This document shows positions 8,670 to 17,440 of a stretch of DNA of 64,000 nt, piece after piece (the first letter of the stretch is position 1; each line of letters begins with the position of its first letter). The notes under the pieces were generated by a model, which was not told the origin of the DNA, searched no databases, and saw only the letters and a program-made list of their open reading frames with translations. A program made the translations under genes and the position numbers. The stretch is from Mediterraneibacter massiliensis (lineage in GTDB: Bacteria > Bacillota > Clostridia > Lachnospirales > Lachnospiraceae). The stretch covers positions 186,001 through 250,000 of the forward strand of contig NZ_LN913000.1 in assembly GCF_001487105.1 (NCBI RefSeq), given 5' to 3'.

Positions 8670-9461
8670 ATGAGAAAGAAAAACTATAGTATTGAACGGA
8701 AAACAAAGATACTTAAGACCCTGGAAAAGGATGGGAGAGTAGAAGTGGAGACGCTTGCGAAAGAATTAAACGTCAGCAAAGAGACGATACGCAGGGATTT
8801 AAGAGAGATGGAACAGGAGGGACTTTTAAAAAGGACCCACGGCGGTGCTGTAAGTATAAACAGTACACAGCAGTCTCCGGAGTATCCATATCTGATGCGT
8901 GAGATCCAATGTCTGGAAGAAAAAGAAAGGATTTGTAAAAAGGCGGCATCGTTAGTGAAGGACGGAGATACAATATTTATCGACAATAGTTCTACGAATA
9001 TCTCTATTTTGAAGAACATCAATCCGGAGTATTCTGTAACTATCATAACAAATTCTATACGGCTTCTTCTTGAAAGTACAAGATATGCCAATGATAATTT
9101 TGTTTTTATCTCTTTAGGAGGAATGTTCCGTCATAAGAATTATTCCTGTGTAGGAGATATTGCTAATGAAATGTCAAATAAATTCCGGCCGAGCAAGGCA
9201 TTTTTGTCTTGCTACGGTGTGGATACAGAAGGCGCGCTGTTTGACAGCAGCATGTATGAGATCGAAGTAAAAAGAAATTTGATCCGTCATGCCGGAGAGG
9301 TGTATATTACAGCGGATCATACAAAGATCGGGCGTAAAGGCGGCGTGCAGCTTTCAGAAATATCAAAGGCAGATTATCTGATCTGTGACCGCGCGCTTAC
9401 AGAGGAAGAACAGAAAAATTTGGATATGCAGAATGTAAAAGTATTGGTGGCAGATATTTGA
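8670..9461 (+). CDS. DeoR-family transcriptional regulator
   Basis: This regulator of about 263 residues has an N-terminal winged helix (DGRVEVETLAKELNVSKETI then RRDLREMEQEGLLKRTHGG) and a C-terminal DeoRC sensor domain of the phosphosugar-isomerase fold (IDNSSTNISIL, VFISLGGMFR, ADHTKIGR). Family members usually repress sugar operons and respond to phosphorylated intermediates. I prefer ATG 8670, eight bases after GGGAG, though in-frame ATGs occur at 8655 and 8664. It follows the ABC genes by 68 bp and probably controls the palindrome at 2881-2895 and possibly the cassette starting at 9490. Confidence 0.85.
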   Translation: MRKKNYSIERKTKILKTLEKDGRVEVETLAKELNVSKETIRRDLREMEQEGLLKRTHGGAVSINSTQQSPEYPYLMREIQCLEEKERICKKAASLVKDGDTIFIDNSSTNISILKNINPEYSVTIITNSIRLLLESTRYANDNFVFISLGGMFRHKNYSCVGDIANEMSNKFRPSKAFLSCYGVDTEGALFDSSMYEIEVKRNLIRHAGEVYITADHTKIGRKGGVQLSEISKADYLICDRALTEEEQKNLDMQNVKVLVADI

Positions 9462-9489
9462 GAAAAGGACATGTCGGGATTGGAGAGAC

Positions 9490-10965
9490 ATGAAATATCT
9501 GGGATTTGACTTAGGCGCCAGCAGCGGGAAGATGATGCTGGGGGAATTAGATGGAGCACGCTTAAAGGCAGAAGTGATCCATCGTTTCCCTAACCGCCAG
9601 ATCCTGGCGGCAGGCGGTTTGTACTGGGATATCCTCAATATATATTCAAATTTAAAAAATGGAATAGAAAAAGCAGTTTATGAGTCAGGCGCGGAGAAGT
9701 TGACACTGGGACTGGATTCCTTCTGCAATGATTTTGGTCTTGTCGATCGAGAAGGCAGGCTTGTCAATCAGGTATATTGTTACAGGGATGAGCGTACAAG
9801 GCGCAAAGCACAGGAAATCTACGCAAAAGTCTCCCAAAAGGAACTCTATATGGAGACCGGAAGCCAGACAGCGTTGTTTAACACAGTGATACAGATGGCG
9901 GCTATGGTGGAAGAAGGAGAAGGGTATCTCCTTGAAAAGTGCAGGCATGCCCTGATGCTGCCAGATCTGCTTGCATATTTTCTGACCGGAAGGATGCAGA
10001 CAGAATATACGCTGGCCTCCGTGACGCAGATGTTGGACTGGAGGACAAACAGCTGGCATAGCGGGATTATGCGGCGGCTTGGAATTCGGGAAGATATTTT
10101 TCCTAAGATCGTGCCGACAGGTACCTCGTCAGGTGTCTTAGAGGGAACTAGGGTACCGGAGTTAGCCGGCGCTTGTGTGCAGGTCGTCTCAGTCTGTGGA
10201 CATGATACGGCTTCGGCGATCGCTGCTCTTCCGACGACAAAGGAGCATGTTGCCTATATCAGCAGTGGAACCTGGTCTATCGTGGGGACAGAGGTGGAAA
10301 AGCCAATCCTGACGGAAGAAGCATTTCGTCTTAATATTGCGTATGAAGGTGGGATCGATTATCGATACCGCATGATCAAAAATGTGATGGGATTGTGGAT
10401 CTTGCAGGAGTGCCAGAGCGATTATGCAAGGCGGATAAGAGAAGAATGTTCCCATGCCTATACTGCATACGAGGCGGAGAAGGCGCCGGCGAGACGCTAT
10501 ATGATAGAGCCGGATGATGCGAGCTTCTATATGCCAGGGAATATGCTGGAGAAAGTGGCGCAGTATTGTGAGAAGACTGGACAGGGAAGACCAGAGACAT
10601 TTGGGGAGATTGTGCGTGCCGTGATGGAAAGCCTTGCTATGAAGTATCGGTATATGCTGGAAAAGATGGAAGAGATCCTGGGTTATCGCCTAGAGGAGAT
10701 TTATATCCTGGGAGGCGGAGGCCAGAATCGGCTGCTCGATCAGCTTACGGCAGATGTCTGCGGCAGAGTAGTCTATGCGGGTCCTTATGAAGCTGGGCTT
10801 GTAGGAAATTTAATGGTGCAGATGCGCAGTGTTGGTGAAATACAAAGCTTGAAAGAGGGACGCCAGATGATCCGGGACTCATTCGAGATCGCAGAGTTTG
10901 TGCCGCAGAAGCATGAACTGTGGGAAGAAAGCTATAGTCAGTTTAAAAGGCTGCTTGAAATGTGA
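9490..10965 (+). CDS. FGGY-family kinase, rhamnulokinase-like
   Basis: This 491-residue cytoplasmic sugar kinase of the FGGY family is closest in pattern to rhamnulokinase (RhaB). The N-terminal phosphate loop GFDLGASSGKMM (5-16), the VCGHDTASA motif with catalytic D239, the adenosine motif YISSGTWSIVG and the C-terminal ILGGGGQNRLLDQL are intact. It lies 28 bp after the DeoR gene and starts a group of five plus-strand genes. No rhamnose isomerase or rhamnulose-1-phosphate aldolase accompanies it, so the substrate may be a different ketose or sugar derivative. ATG 9490 follows GGAGAGAC. Confidence 0.8.
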   Translation: MKYLGFDLGASSGKMMLGELDGARLKAEVIHRFPNRQILAAGGLYWDILNIYSNLKNGIEKAVYESGAEKLTLGLDSFCNDFGLVDREGRLVNQVYCYRDERTRRKAQEIYAKVSQKELYMETGSQTALFNTVIQMAAMVEEGEGYLLEKCRHALMLPDLLAYFLTGRMQTEYTLASVTQMLDWRTNSWHSGIMRRLGIREDIFPKIVPTGTSSGVLEGTRVPELAGACVQVVSVCGHDTASAIAALPTTKEHVAYISSGTWSIVGTEVEKPILTEEAFRLNIAYEGGIDYRYRMIKNVMGLWILQECQSDYARRIREECSHAYTAYEAEKAPARRYMIEPDDASFYMPGNMLEKVAQYCEKTGQGRPETFGEIVRAVMESLAMKYRYMLEKMEEILGYRLEEIYILGGGGQNRLLDQLTADVCGRVVYAGPYEAGLVGNLMVQMRSVGEIQSLKEGRQMIRDSFEIAEFVPQKHELWEESYSQFKRLLEM

Positions 10966-11028
10966 GAAGGGGATGCTGGTGACAGCCTGAGGGCTCGAGC
11001 CATGCATTCCTTTTTCTCATTCAGCAGC

Positions 11029-11054
11029 AATGCGGCGGATTGACCCGCCGCATT
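11029..11054 (+). other. Intercistronic GC-rich hairpin
   Basis: AATGCGGCGG pairs with CCGCCGCATT across a short loop in the 109-bp gap between the kinase and M24-like genes. Only two further T bases follow the stem, so it is at most a weak terminator and may instead tune or stabilise the transcript. Confidence 0.5.
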
Positions 11055-11074
11055 TTGGAAAGGAGTGCGTTAAA

Positions 11075-12175
11075 ATGGAAAAAGAAATCTATGAAAAATT
11101 AAATAGAGTAAGAAAATTGATGTGTGAGGAAGATCTAGAAGCAATCCTTCTTACTTCTACGCCGAATTTCTTCTGGATAACAGGCGGAAAAAATGGTTTT
11201 GTAGATAAGGCAACACAGGATGCGGCTGTGAAGGTACTGATCACAGCGGATAAAGCATATGTCATCTGTAATTCCAGTGAAAGATATCGGGTGATGGAAG
11301 AAGAACTGACAGACGAAAGTTTTACATTGATCGATTTTTTGTGGCATGAGGATGAGGCAGAGGTTTTAAGACCGTATCTGGAAGGAAAACGGGTGGGAAG
11401 TGACTCGGGAATCTACGGAACAGAGAAGATCGGAGATAAAATACAGAAATTAAGATATGTGCTGACAGATGAGGAAGAAGCGCGCATGCGGAAAATCGGA
11501 CCAGAATGTGCACAGATCTTGGAAGACTGTGTGCGGGAGATCCACCCAGGTGAGACAGAATTGGAAGCGGCTGGGCGAGTGACAGGAAGGCTAGTGGCAA
11601 AGGGATACCAGGTGCCGGTCTGTCTGGTTGCTTCTGATGAGAGGATGTATAAGTATCGCCATCCGCTTCCCACAGAGAAAAAGATCGAGAAATACGCAAT
11701 GATCGCAATCTGCGGACAGAAGTATGGTTTGACGATCTCCATCAGCAGGATCATAAGCTTTGGACCTGTCCCTGAGGAAATACAGAAGAAATATGAGGCA
11801 CTGCTGAAAATCGACGCTGCATACATTGTGCATACGCTGCCCGGTGTCCTATCTAAAGATGTGCTGGAGAAGGGATATGAAGCGTATAAAGAACAAGGAT
11901 ATGAGCAGGATTTCCATTTACATCATCAAGGAGGTGCTCTAGGGTATCTGACGCGGGATTACTGTACGAATGAGAGGACAGAGGAAGTGGTCTATGCACA
12001 TCAGGGATATTCCTGGAATCCGACGATCGCGGGAGTGAAGCTGGAAGATACGTATATCATCCAGGAAACCGGACAAGAGATTGTATCAGATACAGGAAAC
12101 TGGGTGTATCGTGAGATTACTGTAGATGGCAGGACTATCCGCCGCCCGGATATATGGATCCAAGAAGTGAAATAG
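11075..12175 (+). CDS. M24 (pita-bread fold) peptidase-like protein lacking most metal ligands
   Basis: This 366-residue protein has the creatinase-type N-terminal domain (about 1-130) and an M24 C-terminal domain. Xaa-Pro peptidases need five ligands (Asp, Asp, His, Glu, Glu). Here the region normally holding the two Asp reads AICGQKYGLTISISR, so both appear replaced (I212, S222 by my alignment). The GHG-like region reads HHQGGALG, the first Glu site falls in GYSWNPTIAG, and only the last Glu survives (E324 in KLEDT). It is therefore probably not a metallopeptidase; metal-free creatinase-like hydrolysis of a C-N bond is one option. ATG 11075 follows AAAGGAG; the upstream ATG at 11030 lies inside the hairpin. 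It is cotranscribed with the FGGY kinase and AroE-like genes. Confidence 0.75.
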   Translation: MEKEIYEKLNRVRKLMCEEDLEAILLTSTPNFFWITGGKNGFVDKATQDAAVKVLITADKAYVICNSSERYRVMEEELTDESFTLIDFLWHEDEAEVLRPYLEGKRVGSDSGIYGTEKIGDKIQKLRYVLTDEEEARMRKIGPECAQILEDCVREIHPGETELEAAGRVTGRLVAKGYQVPVCLVASDERMYKYRHPLPTEKKIEKYAMIAICGQKYGLTISISRIISFGPVPEEIQKKYEALLKIDAAYIVHTLPGVLSKDVLEKGYEAYKEQGYEQDFHLHHQGGALGYLTRDYCTNERTEEVVYAHQGYSWNPTIAGVKLEDTYIIQETGQEIVSDTGNWVYREITVDGRTIRRPDIWIQEVK

Positions 12176-12192
12176 AAAAGAGGGGGAAGGCA

Positions 12193-12693
12193 ATGTCTAT
12201 AGAAACGGAAAATTACAGGATCGTGAAAGAGCAAGAAGAAAGTTTAAGATTCGGCCATTTTGATAACGAGGATGCATGGAAACTTGGAAATATCATTGTA
12301 GAACAGGCTCGTGCCAAGCAGGTTGCTATTGCGGCGGAGATTTGGATAAACGGTTATCAGGTATTTCGTTATGGCTTTCAGGGAACGAATTCGTTCAATG
12401 ATATTTGGCTTAGAAGAAAGGTAAATACAGTGAATATGCTGCATCGCAGTTCTCTGCGAGTACACTATATGCCTTATGTGGGAGAAGACGATATTTATGC
12501 AGACGGGCACTTGGATGCATCCGTATATGGCAATATGGGCGGAGGGTTTCCGATCTTTGTGAAAAATGTAGGTGTTATCGGCGTTGTGGCAGTATCCGGG
12601 CTTACACATACGCAGGATCATCAGATGGCGGTGGATGGGGTTGCCGCTATGTTGGGGATCCATGATCTGGAGAAGGTAAAGGAGGAAGAATAA
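12193..12693 (+). CDS. UPF0303 / GlcG-HbpS-like domain protein
   Basis: This protein of about 166 residues belongs to the UPF0303 branch of the haem-degrading/GlcG domain group. The VEQARAKQVAIAAEIWINGY segment, the central GGGFPIF and the GVIGVVAVSGL stretch are family-typical. No signal peptide or membrane segment is seen. Members often neighbour sugar-acid or glycolate genes, but the reaction is not established. The ATG at 12193 is preceded by AGAGGGGGAAGG; an in-frame ATG at 12154 would overlap the M24 gene. The next gene starts directly after its stop codon, so the two are tightly linked. Confidence 0.75.
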   Translation: MSIETENYRIVKEQEESLRFGHFDNEDAWKLGNIIVEQARAKQVAIAAEIWINGYQVFRYGFQGTNSFNDIWLRRKVNTVNMLHRSSLRVHYMPYVGEDDIYADGHLDASVYGNMGGGFPIFVKNVGVIGVVAVSGLTHTQDHQMAVDGVAAMLGIHDLEKVKEEE

Positions 12694-13563
12694 ATGGGGA
12701 AATCCTATAGAGAAGAATTAGTTGGCGTATTTGGGTATCCAGTGGATGAAAATCCGACGGTTGTAGTGGCGCAGACGGCATTTGAAGACCTGCAGGTACC
12801 ATATCGATATCTGACCGTGGAAGTAAGGCCGGAGGATCTAAAGGATGCGATCCGGGCTCTGCCTGCATGGAATATGAAAGGGATCCATCTGACGATCCCA
12901 CATAAAGTAGAGGTATTGAAATATCTGGATCATGTGGCAGAGGACGCGAAGATCATGGGCGCGGTCAATACAGTCTATGTAAAAGATGGGAAACTATATG
13001 GAGAAAATACGGATGGAAAAGGCTTTATAAAATCCCTTGTAAATGCAGATATAGCACTGGAAGGGAAAAAAGTCTTTATGCTGGGTGCCGGAGGCGCGGC
13101 GAGAGCGATTGCGGTAGAACTTGCCAATGCAGGCGCAAAAGAACTGATCATCCTGAACCGCTCCAGAGCCAGAGGGGAAGAACTGAAGGCATTGCTGGAA
13201 GAACATACAAAATTGCAAGTGGAGTATCGGGAGTGGGACCATACGATGCCGATCGACGAGGATACAGATATTTTAGTGAATACGACAAGTATTGGCTTGT
13301 ATCCGGAGGTGGATGCAAAGCCGGATATTGTATTTGATACGATCCTGCCGCATATGGTCGTCTGTGATGTAATCCCCAATCATCCCCATACACAGCTTCT
13401 CAAAGAGGCGGAGAAAAGAAATGCCAAAACTATAGATGGACTGGGAATGCTGATTAATCAGGCGGTGGAAAGTATCCGTATGTGGACAGGAAAAACGGCA
13501 GATGCTGAAAAGATGAAAAATGCGCTTGCGAAAGAATACGGGATCGCAGACGTGCATTATTGA
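12694..13563 (+). CDS. Shikimate dehydrogenase-like oxidoreductase with altered substrate site
   Basis: This 289-residue protein has the AroE fold: an N-terminal substrate domain and a Rossmann domain with MLGAGGAARAIAVEL (129-143) and the basic NADP-like NRSRARGEE. The catalytic Lys (K71 in TIPHKV), N92 (GAVNT) and D107 (ENTDGKGF) are present. The SxSP shikimate-carboxylate motif is replaced by DENPTV (18-23), with N20 and T22 where Ser is expected. It sits in a sugar operon and not with aromatic genes. By inference it oxidises a different hydroxy compound, as in other AroE-like side branches such as Ael1 or RifI. The fold assignment is strong; the substrate is unknown. Confidence 0.8.
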   Translation: MGKSYREELVGVFGYPVDENPTVVVAQTAFEDLQVPYRYLTVEVRPEDLKDAIRALPAWNMKGIHLTIPHKVEVLKYLDHVAEDAKIMGAVNTVYVKDGKLYGENTDGKGFIKSLVNADIALEGKKVFMLGAGGAARAIAVELANAGAKELIILNRSRARGEELKALLEEHTKLQVEYREWDHTMPIDEDTDILVNTTSIGLYPEVDAKPDIVFDTILPHMVVCDVIPNHPHTQLLKEAEKRNAKTIDGLGMLINQAVESIRMWTGKTADAEKMKNALAKEYGIADVHY

Positions 13564-13584
13564 TGACAGGAAAATGAGGATGTT

Positions 13585-13779
13585 ATGAAAGAAAGAAGAT
13601 GGATAGGCATCGTACTGATCATAGCAGGCATGTATTTTGGCGCTACCGGACTTTCAGGCGCAGTATTGCCTTTGCGCGCAGGAGAGGCAGTAAGCGGTCT
13701 GGTAATCTTTACAGGGATTATAGGGATTCTGGGAATTGCCATGATCATAATCGGTGGTATTTTATTTATGAAGAAATGA
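13585..13779 (+). CDS. Small two-helix membrane protein, unknown
   Basis: This 64-residue protein has two hydrophobic segments (about 7-27 and 38-61) and basic ends (MKERRW, MKK). It is the last gene before the terminator at 13831 and lies 21 bp after the AroE-like gene, with AATGAGGATG ahead of its ATG. I do not recognise a family. Codon use and the compact position support it as a real gene. Confidence 0.6.
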   Translation: MKERRWIGIVLIIAGMYFGATGLSGAVLPLRAGEAVSGLVIFTGIIGILGIAMIIIGGILFMKK

Positions 13780-13830
13780 CAAAGGTACACTATTCTCTAT
13801 TTTAGATTAGGATATAATCGACAAAAAGAC

Positions 13831-13874
13831 AAAGGGTATCCCTTATGCTATTTTGGGCTTGGGGGTATCCTTTT
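13831..13874 (+). terminator. Rho-independent terminator after the 9.5-13.8 kb cassette
   Basis: AAAGGGTATCCC pairs over 12 positions, including two G-U pairs, with GGGGGTATCCTTT, and TTTT overlaps the stem end. The loop is 18 bases. It separates the small membrane-protein gene from the Crp-like gene. Confidence 0.55.
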
Positions 13875-13959
13875 ATATTGTGCTTTTAAGACATAAAGTA
13901 TATAATATTTAAAACAAGAAAAGGGTCATTTGACCTTTTTTGAAAATAGGAGAAATGGT

Positions 13960-14625
13960 ATGATCAGTGCAGTTGTATTTCAAAATATTCCAGAACGTCT
14001 GTATAAAAACGCAGTCCTACTGTATATAAAGAAAGGGGGCATACTCGTTCAAAAGGGAGCAAAAACGGAATATGCATATTATATAGTAAATGGAAAGGCT
14101 TATGTGCAGGCAGACTTCCTCAATGGAAATGTATATCAGTTTTCTTATCTGGGAAAGGGAGACTATGTTTCCGATGTGGAAGTACTGGCGGAAACATATA
14201 TCAATGCAGCTACCTTGATCGCGGCGGAAGATATGCATGTTTTGAAGATTCCGGCCTCGGTTTTCGCAGAAGAACTAAGGATAAATAGAGAATTTTTGTA
14301 TGATATAGCAATGAATATGGCGAAAAAAATGTACAATACCAGCTGTCAGCAGGGACAAAATCTATTTAAAAAGGGCATTTTTTAAGTCGTGGTGTATCTG
14401 CTCCGCTGCTATAAGACAGAGGAACTGGAAGGGGATACAGTAAAAATAAGAAAAACAAGACCTGTGATCGCAAGTGAGATAGGGATCAGTATCAAAACAT
14501 TGAACCGTTCTGTAAAACAGTTGTGCAGGGAACAGCAGATATCTACAGACAAGGGGAAGATCACGATCAATAAAAGACAGTTTCAGGCATTGTCCGCACT
14601 GGCGCAAAGAGAAAATTTGTATTGA
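13960..14625 (+). pseudogene. Crp/Fnr (YeiL-like) regulator split by an in-frame stop
   Basis: The first part, from ATG 13960 after AGGAG, encodes a cyclic-nucleotide-binding-like beta domain and the start of the dimer helix. It ends at TAA 14383-14385. The same frame continues immediately after the stop with VVYLLRCYK and a C-terminal winged helix (ASEIGISIKTLNRSVKQL), ending at 14625. Joined, the parts make a normal Crp-family protein of about 221 residues that resembles E. coli YeiL, and the stop falls at the hinge between domains. Frame is unchanged on both sides, so this is a nonsense change, not a frameshift. It could be a dead gene, a sequencing error, or two chains restarted at GTG 14389. 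The C-terminal part ends just before phosphoglucomutase. Confidence 0.75.
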
Positions 14626-14660
14626 ACGTAAGTGCGGTGGAAGAAAGGAGAATGGGGTAT

Positions 14661-16355
14661 ATGTATGCAGAGAAACTATATTTGCAGTGGAAAGAAAAAG
14701 TAAAAGAGCAGGAAGAACTGCGAAGAGAATTAGAGGAAATGGATGGACACGAGGAAGAAATAGAGGAATGTTTTGGAAAAGCGCTGGAATTTGGAACGGC
14801 AGGACTTAGAGGAAAGCTGGGAGCAGGGACAAATCGCATGAATGTGTTTACAGTAGGAAAAGTGACACAGGGAATTGCGGAATATATCGCAGAGCAAGGT
14901 GAGAACTATAAGGACAGAGGCGTTGTGATCGCGTATGACTGCCGACATTATTCGGAAGAATTTGCTCAATTGGCAGCAGAGGTTTTTGCGGCCAACGGAA
15001 TAAAGGTATTTACCTTTTCGTCTTTGCGGCCGACGCCGGAGTTATCCTTTGCAATCCGTCAGTTAAAGGCCGCCGCCGGTGTGAATATAACCGCTAGTCA
15101 TAATCCTAAACAATACAATGGGTACAAAGTATACTGGGAGACAGGCGCACAAGTGATGGCAGATATCGCAGATGAAATGTTGGAACATATCCAAAAAGTG
15201 AACATGTTTGAGGGAGTGCGCCGCATAGGGTTTGAGGATGCGGTGAAAAGCGGAAAGATCGTTATACTTTCTGAGGAGATGGATGAAAAGTATCTGCGTC
15301 TCGTAAAAACGTTGGCAATCCATGAGGGGGAGGAACTGGCGTCAGATGTCGCGATCGTATATACTCCTTTAAATGGGGCGGGCAGCATACCGGTACAAAG
15401 GATTTTAAAGGACAGAGGCTTTTCGAATGTATCTGTCGTGGAAGAACAAAAAGATCCGGACCCGGATTTTACAACAGTTGGTTATCCGAACCCAGAGGAC
15501 AGCAAAGCATTTGCTCTGGCTGAAGCACTGGGGAAAAAGACAGGAGCGGAAGTACTGATCGCAACGGATCCGGACAGTGACCGGATGGCGGTAGAGACCA
15601 GAGACGAGAATGGAAATTATATTGCTCTGAATGGAAATCAGACAGGGGTTCTCCTGATCGCATATATTCTGGAAGGACGAAAAGAGAAAAAAAGTCTGCC
15701 TGCAAAGGGCGGCATGATCAAATCTATTGTGACAGGAGATATGGGAGCGAAGATCTGTGAGGCTTATGGGGTGAAGACCTATGAGACTTTGACCGGTTTT
15801 AAAAATATATGTGGGAAAATACCGCAGCTGCAAAGAGAAGGAAGAGAATACGTATTTGGATATGAAGAAAGTATAGGATATGCGTGCAGCGAGGAAGTCC
15901 GAGACAAAGATGGGATCAGCGCCGCTATGCTTGTATGCGAAATGGCTGCGTACTATAAAAAGCAAGGAAAGACGCTCATACAGGTGCTGCGCGCCTTGTA
16001 TGAACAGTACGGGCATTACAAAGAAGAACAAGTTTCTTTTGTGCTGGAAGGGACGCAGGGAACAAAGAGGATACAACGTATCATGGAAAATTTTCGAAAA
16101 CAGCAGTTTGCAAAGTTCGGCGGCATGAAAGTAGAGGAAAAGATAGACTATAGCAATGGCTATAAAGAAATCGACAGGTCAGACGTGTTAAAATTTATGT
16201 TGGAGGACGAGAACTGGTTTGCAGTCCGTCCATCAGGGACAGAACCCAAAATTAAATTTTATTTCTATGCGAAGGCAAAAAATGAGCCGGAATCTTTACG
16301 CCGTCTGCAAGCAGTGAAAGAAGAAGTGCTCGCTTTTGCGGAAGGAGTGGAATAA
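14661..16355 (+). CDS. pgcA: Phosphoglucomutase/phosphomannomutase (alpha-D-phosphohexomutase family)
   Basis: This enzyme of about 564 residues interconverts hexose 1- and 6-phosphates through a phosphoserine. The four family motifs are intact: catalytic TASHNPKQYNGYKVY, metal-binding DPDSDRMA, sugar-binding GYEESIGY and phosphate-binding RPSGTEPK. FGTAGLRG near the N-terminus is typical of the PgcA group of Firmicutes. The start is uncertain: AAAGGAG at about 14644-14650 fits ATG 14661, while ATG 14652 is too close and a TTG at 14622 overlaps the upstream gene. It supplies glucose 1-phosphate for envelope polymers and glycogen and probably has its own expression unit. Confidence 0.9.
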   Translation: MYAEKLYLQWKEKVKEQEELRRELEEMDGHEEEIEECFGKALEFGTAGLRGKLGAGTNRMNVFTVGKVTQGIAEYIAEQGENYKDRGVVIAYDCRHYSEEFAQLAAEVFAANGIKVFTFSSLRPTPELSFAIRQLKAAAGVNITASHNPKQYNGYKVYWETGAQVMADIADEMLEHIQKVNMFEGVRRIGFEDAVKSGKIVILSEEMDEKYLRLVKTLAIHEGEELASDVAIVYTPLNGAGSIPVQRILKDRGFSNVSVVEEQKDPDPDFTTVGYPNPEDSKAFALAEALGKKTGAEVLIATDPDSDRMAVETRDENGNYIALNGNQTGVLLIAYILEGRKEKKSLPAKGGMIKSIVTGDMGAKICEAYGVKTYETLTGFKNICGKIPQLQREGREYVFGYEESIGYACSEEVRDKDGISAAMLVCEMAAYYKKQGKTLIQVLRALYEQYGHYKEEQVSFVLEGTQGTKRIQRIMENFRKQQFAKFGGMKVEEKIDYSNGYKEIDRSDVLKFMLEDENWFAVRPSGTEPKIKFYFYAKAKNEPESLRRLQAVKEEVLAFAEGVE

Positions 16356-16471
16356 AAAGAAAATAGTATCCACAGATCGGCCGGGGGATGGAAATCTCTG
16401 CAGAAGTGGTTTATAATAAACGGCGTTGCAGAATAAACCAAAAACAAAAAATAGAAAGAAAAGGGACAAGG

Positions 16472-17440
16472 ATGAAGGGGAGAGGAAAAAACAACATTTT
16501 GCTGATGGTAACAGCGTTTATTTGGGGAAGTGCCTTTGTGGCGCAAAGTGCGGGAATGGAGTATATAGGACCGTTTACATTTAACGCTGTACGGTGCCTG
16601 TTAGGGGCGGCGGCGCTGCTTCCGGTCATATGGATCCTGGATAAAAAGAAAAGCATCACAGAAAACAGAGAGGTCTCTGCTGCTATAGAAAGAAAGGAAA
16701 GGCATACGTTACTTTTGGGCGGATTGTTTTGCGGATGTTTGCTGGGAGCTGCGAGTACCTTACAGCAGATAGGAATGGTGTATACGAGTGCAGGAAAAGC
16801 CGGCTTTATCACGGCGCTGTATATTCTGCTCGTACCGATATTTGGCATTTTCCTTGGGAAAAAAGCAGGATTGAAAATATGGGCAGGGGTTATTCTTGCA
16901 ATTATCGGTATGTATTTTTTATGTATCACGCAAGGCTTTACAATCGGAAAAGGTGACCTGCTTGTATGTATTTGTTCTGTCATTTTTTCCGTACATATTT
17001 TAGTGATAGATTATTATGCGCCGCGGACAGACGGAGTAAAACTGTCTTGTATACAGTTCCTTGTGAGCGGGCTGCTGTGTGCAGTGCCGATGTTTTTCTT
17101 TGAAAAACCTTCTCCGACAGACATAGGAGCGGCATGGCTGCCCCTTTTCTATGCAGGCGTCTTGTCCTGCGGGGTAGCTTATACTTTGCAGATCCTTGCG
17201 CAGAAAAATACAGATCCCACGGTGGCCTCCCTGATCTTGAGTTTGGAGTCTGTCTTCGCGGCGCTTACTGGCTGGCTCGTACTGGGAGAAAAATTATCAG
17301 GACGAGAAGTGTTCGGGTGTACGCTGGTCTTTGCCGCGATCATACTGGCACAGCTCCCCGCAAAGAAGACAGGTGATAAAGAAAAGACACAACCATGGAA
17401 AAATAGAGGCGAGAAAGTATGTGGAGAAAGTACGGAATAA
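16472..17440 (+). CDS. DMT superfamily (EamA) transporter
   Basis: This membrane protein of about 322 residues has ten hydrophobic segments in two EamA repeats. The opening ILLMVTAFIWGSAFVAQ and the conserved second-half SLESVFAALTGWLVLGE are typical of RhaT/EamA-like drug and metabolite exporters. ATG 16472 has AAAGGGACAAGG upstream and fits the family N-terminus; an in-frame ATG at 16388 would add a charged tail that is not expected. The gene overlaps the next transporter by 22 bp. The substrate cannot be told from the sequence. Confidence 0.85.
   Translation: MKGRGKNNILLMVTAFIWGSAFVAQSAGMEYIGPFTFNAVRCLLGAAALLPVIWILDKKKSITENREVSAAIERKERHTLLLGGLFCGCLLGAASTLQQIGMVYTSAGKAGFITALYILLVPIFGIFLGKKAGLKIWAGVILAIIGMYFLCITQGFTIGKGDLLVCICSVIFSVHILVIDYYAPRTDGVKLSCIQFLVSGLLCAVPMFFFEKPSPTDIGAAWLPLFYAGVLSCGVAYTLQILAQKNTDPTVASLILSLESVFAALTGWLVLGEKLSGREVFGCTLVFAAIILAQLPAKKTGDKEKTQPWKNRGEKVCGESTE

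Noticed and set aside
13960..14625. Frameshift in the Crp-like gene
   Set aside because: Both halves are in the same frame, so a single stop codon explains the break and no insertion or deletion is needed.
15405..16076. 223-codon open frame opposite phosphoglucomutase
   Set aside because: It is antisense to conserved catalytic motifs, and its composition reflects complementary codons.
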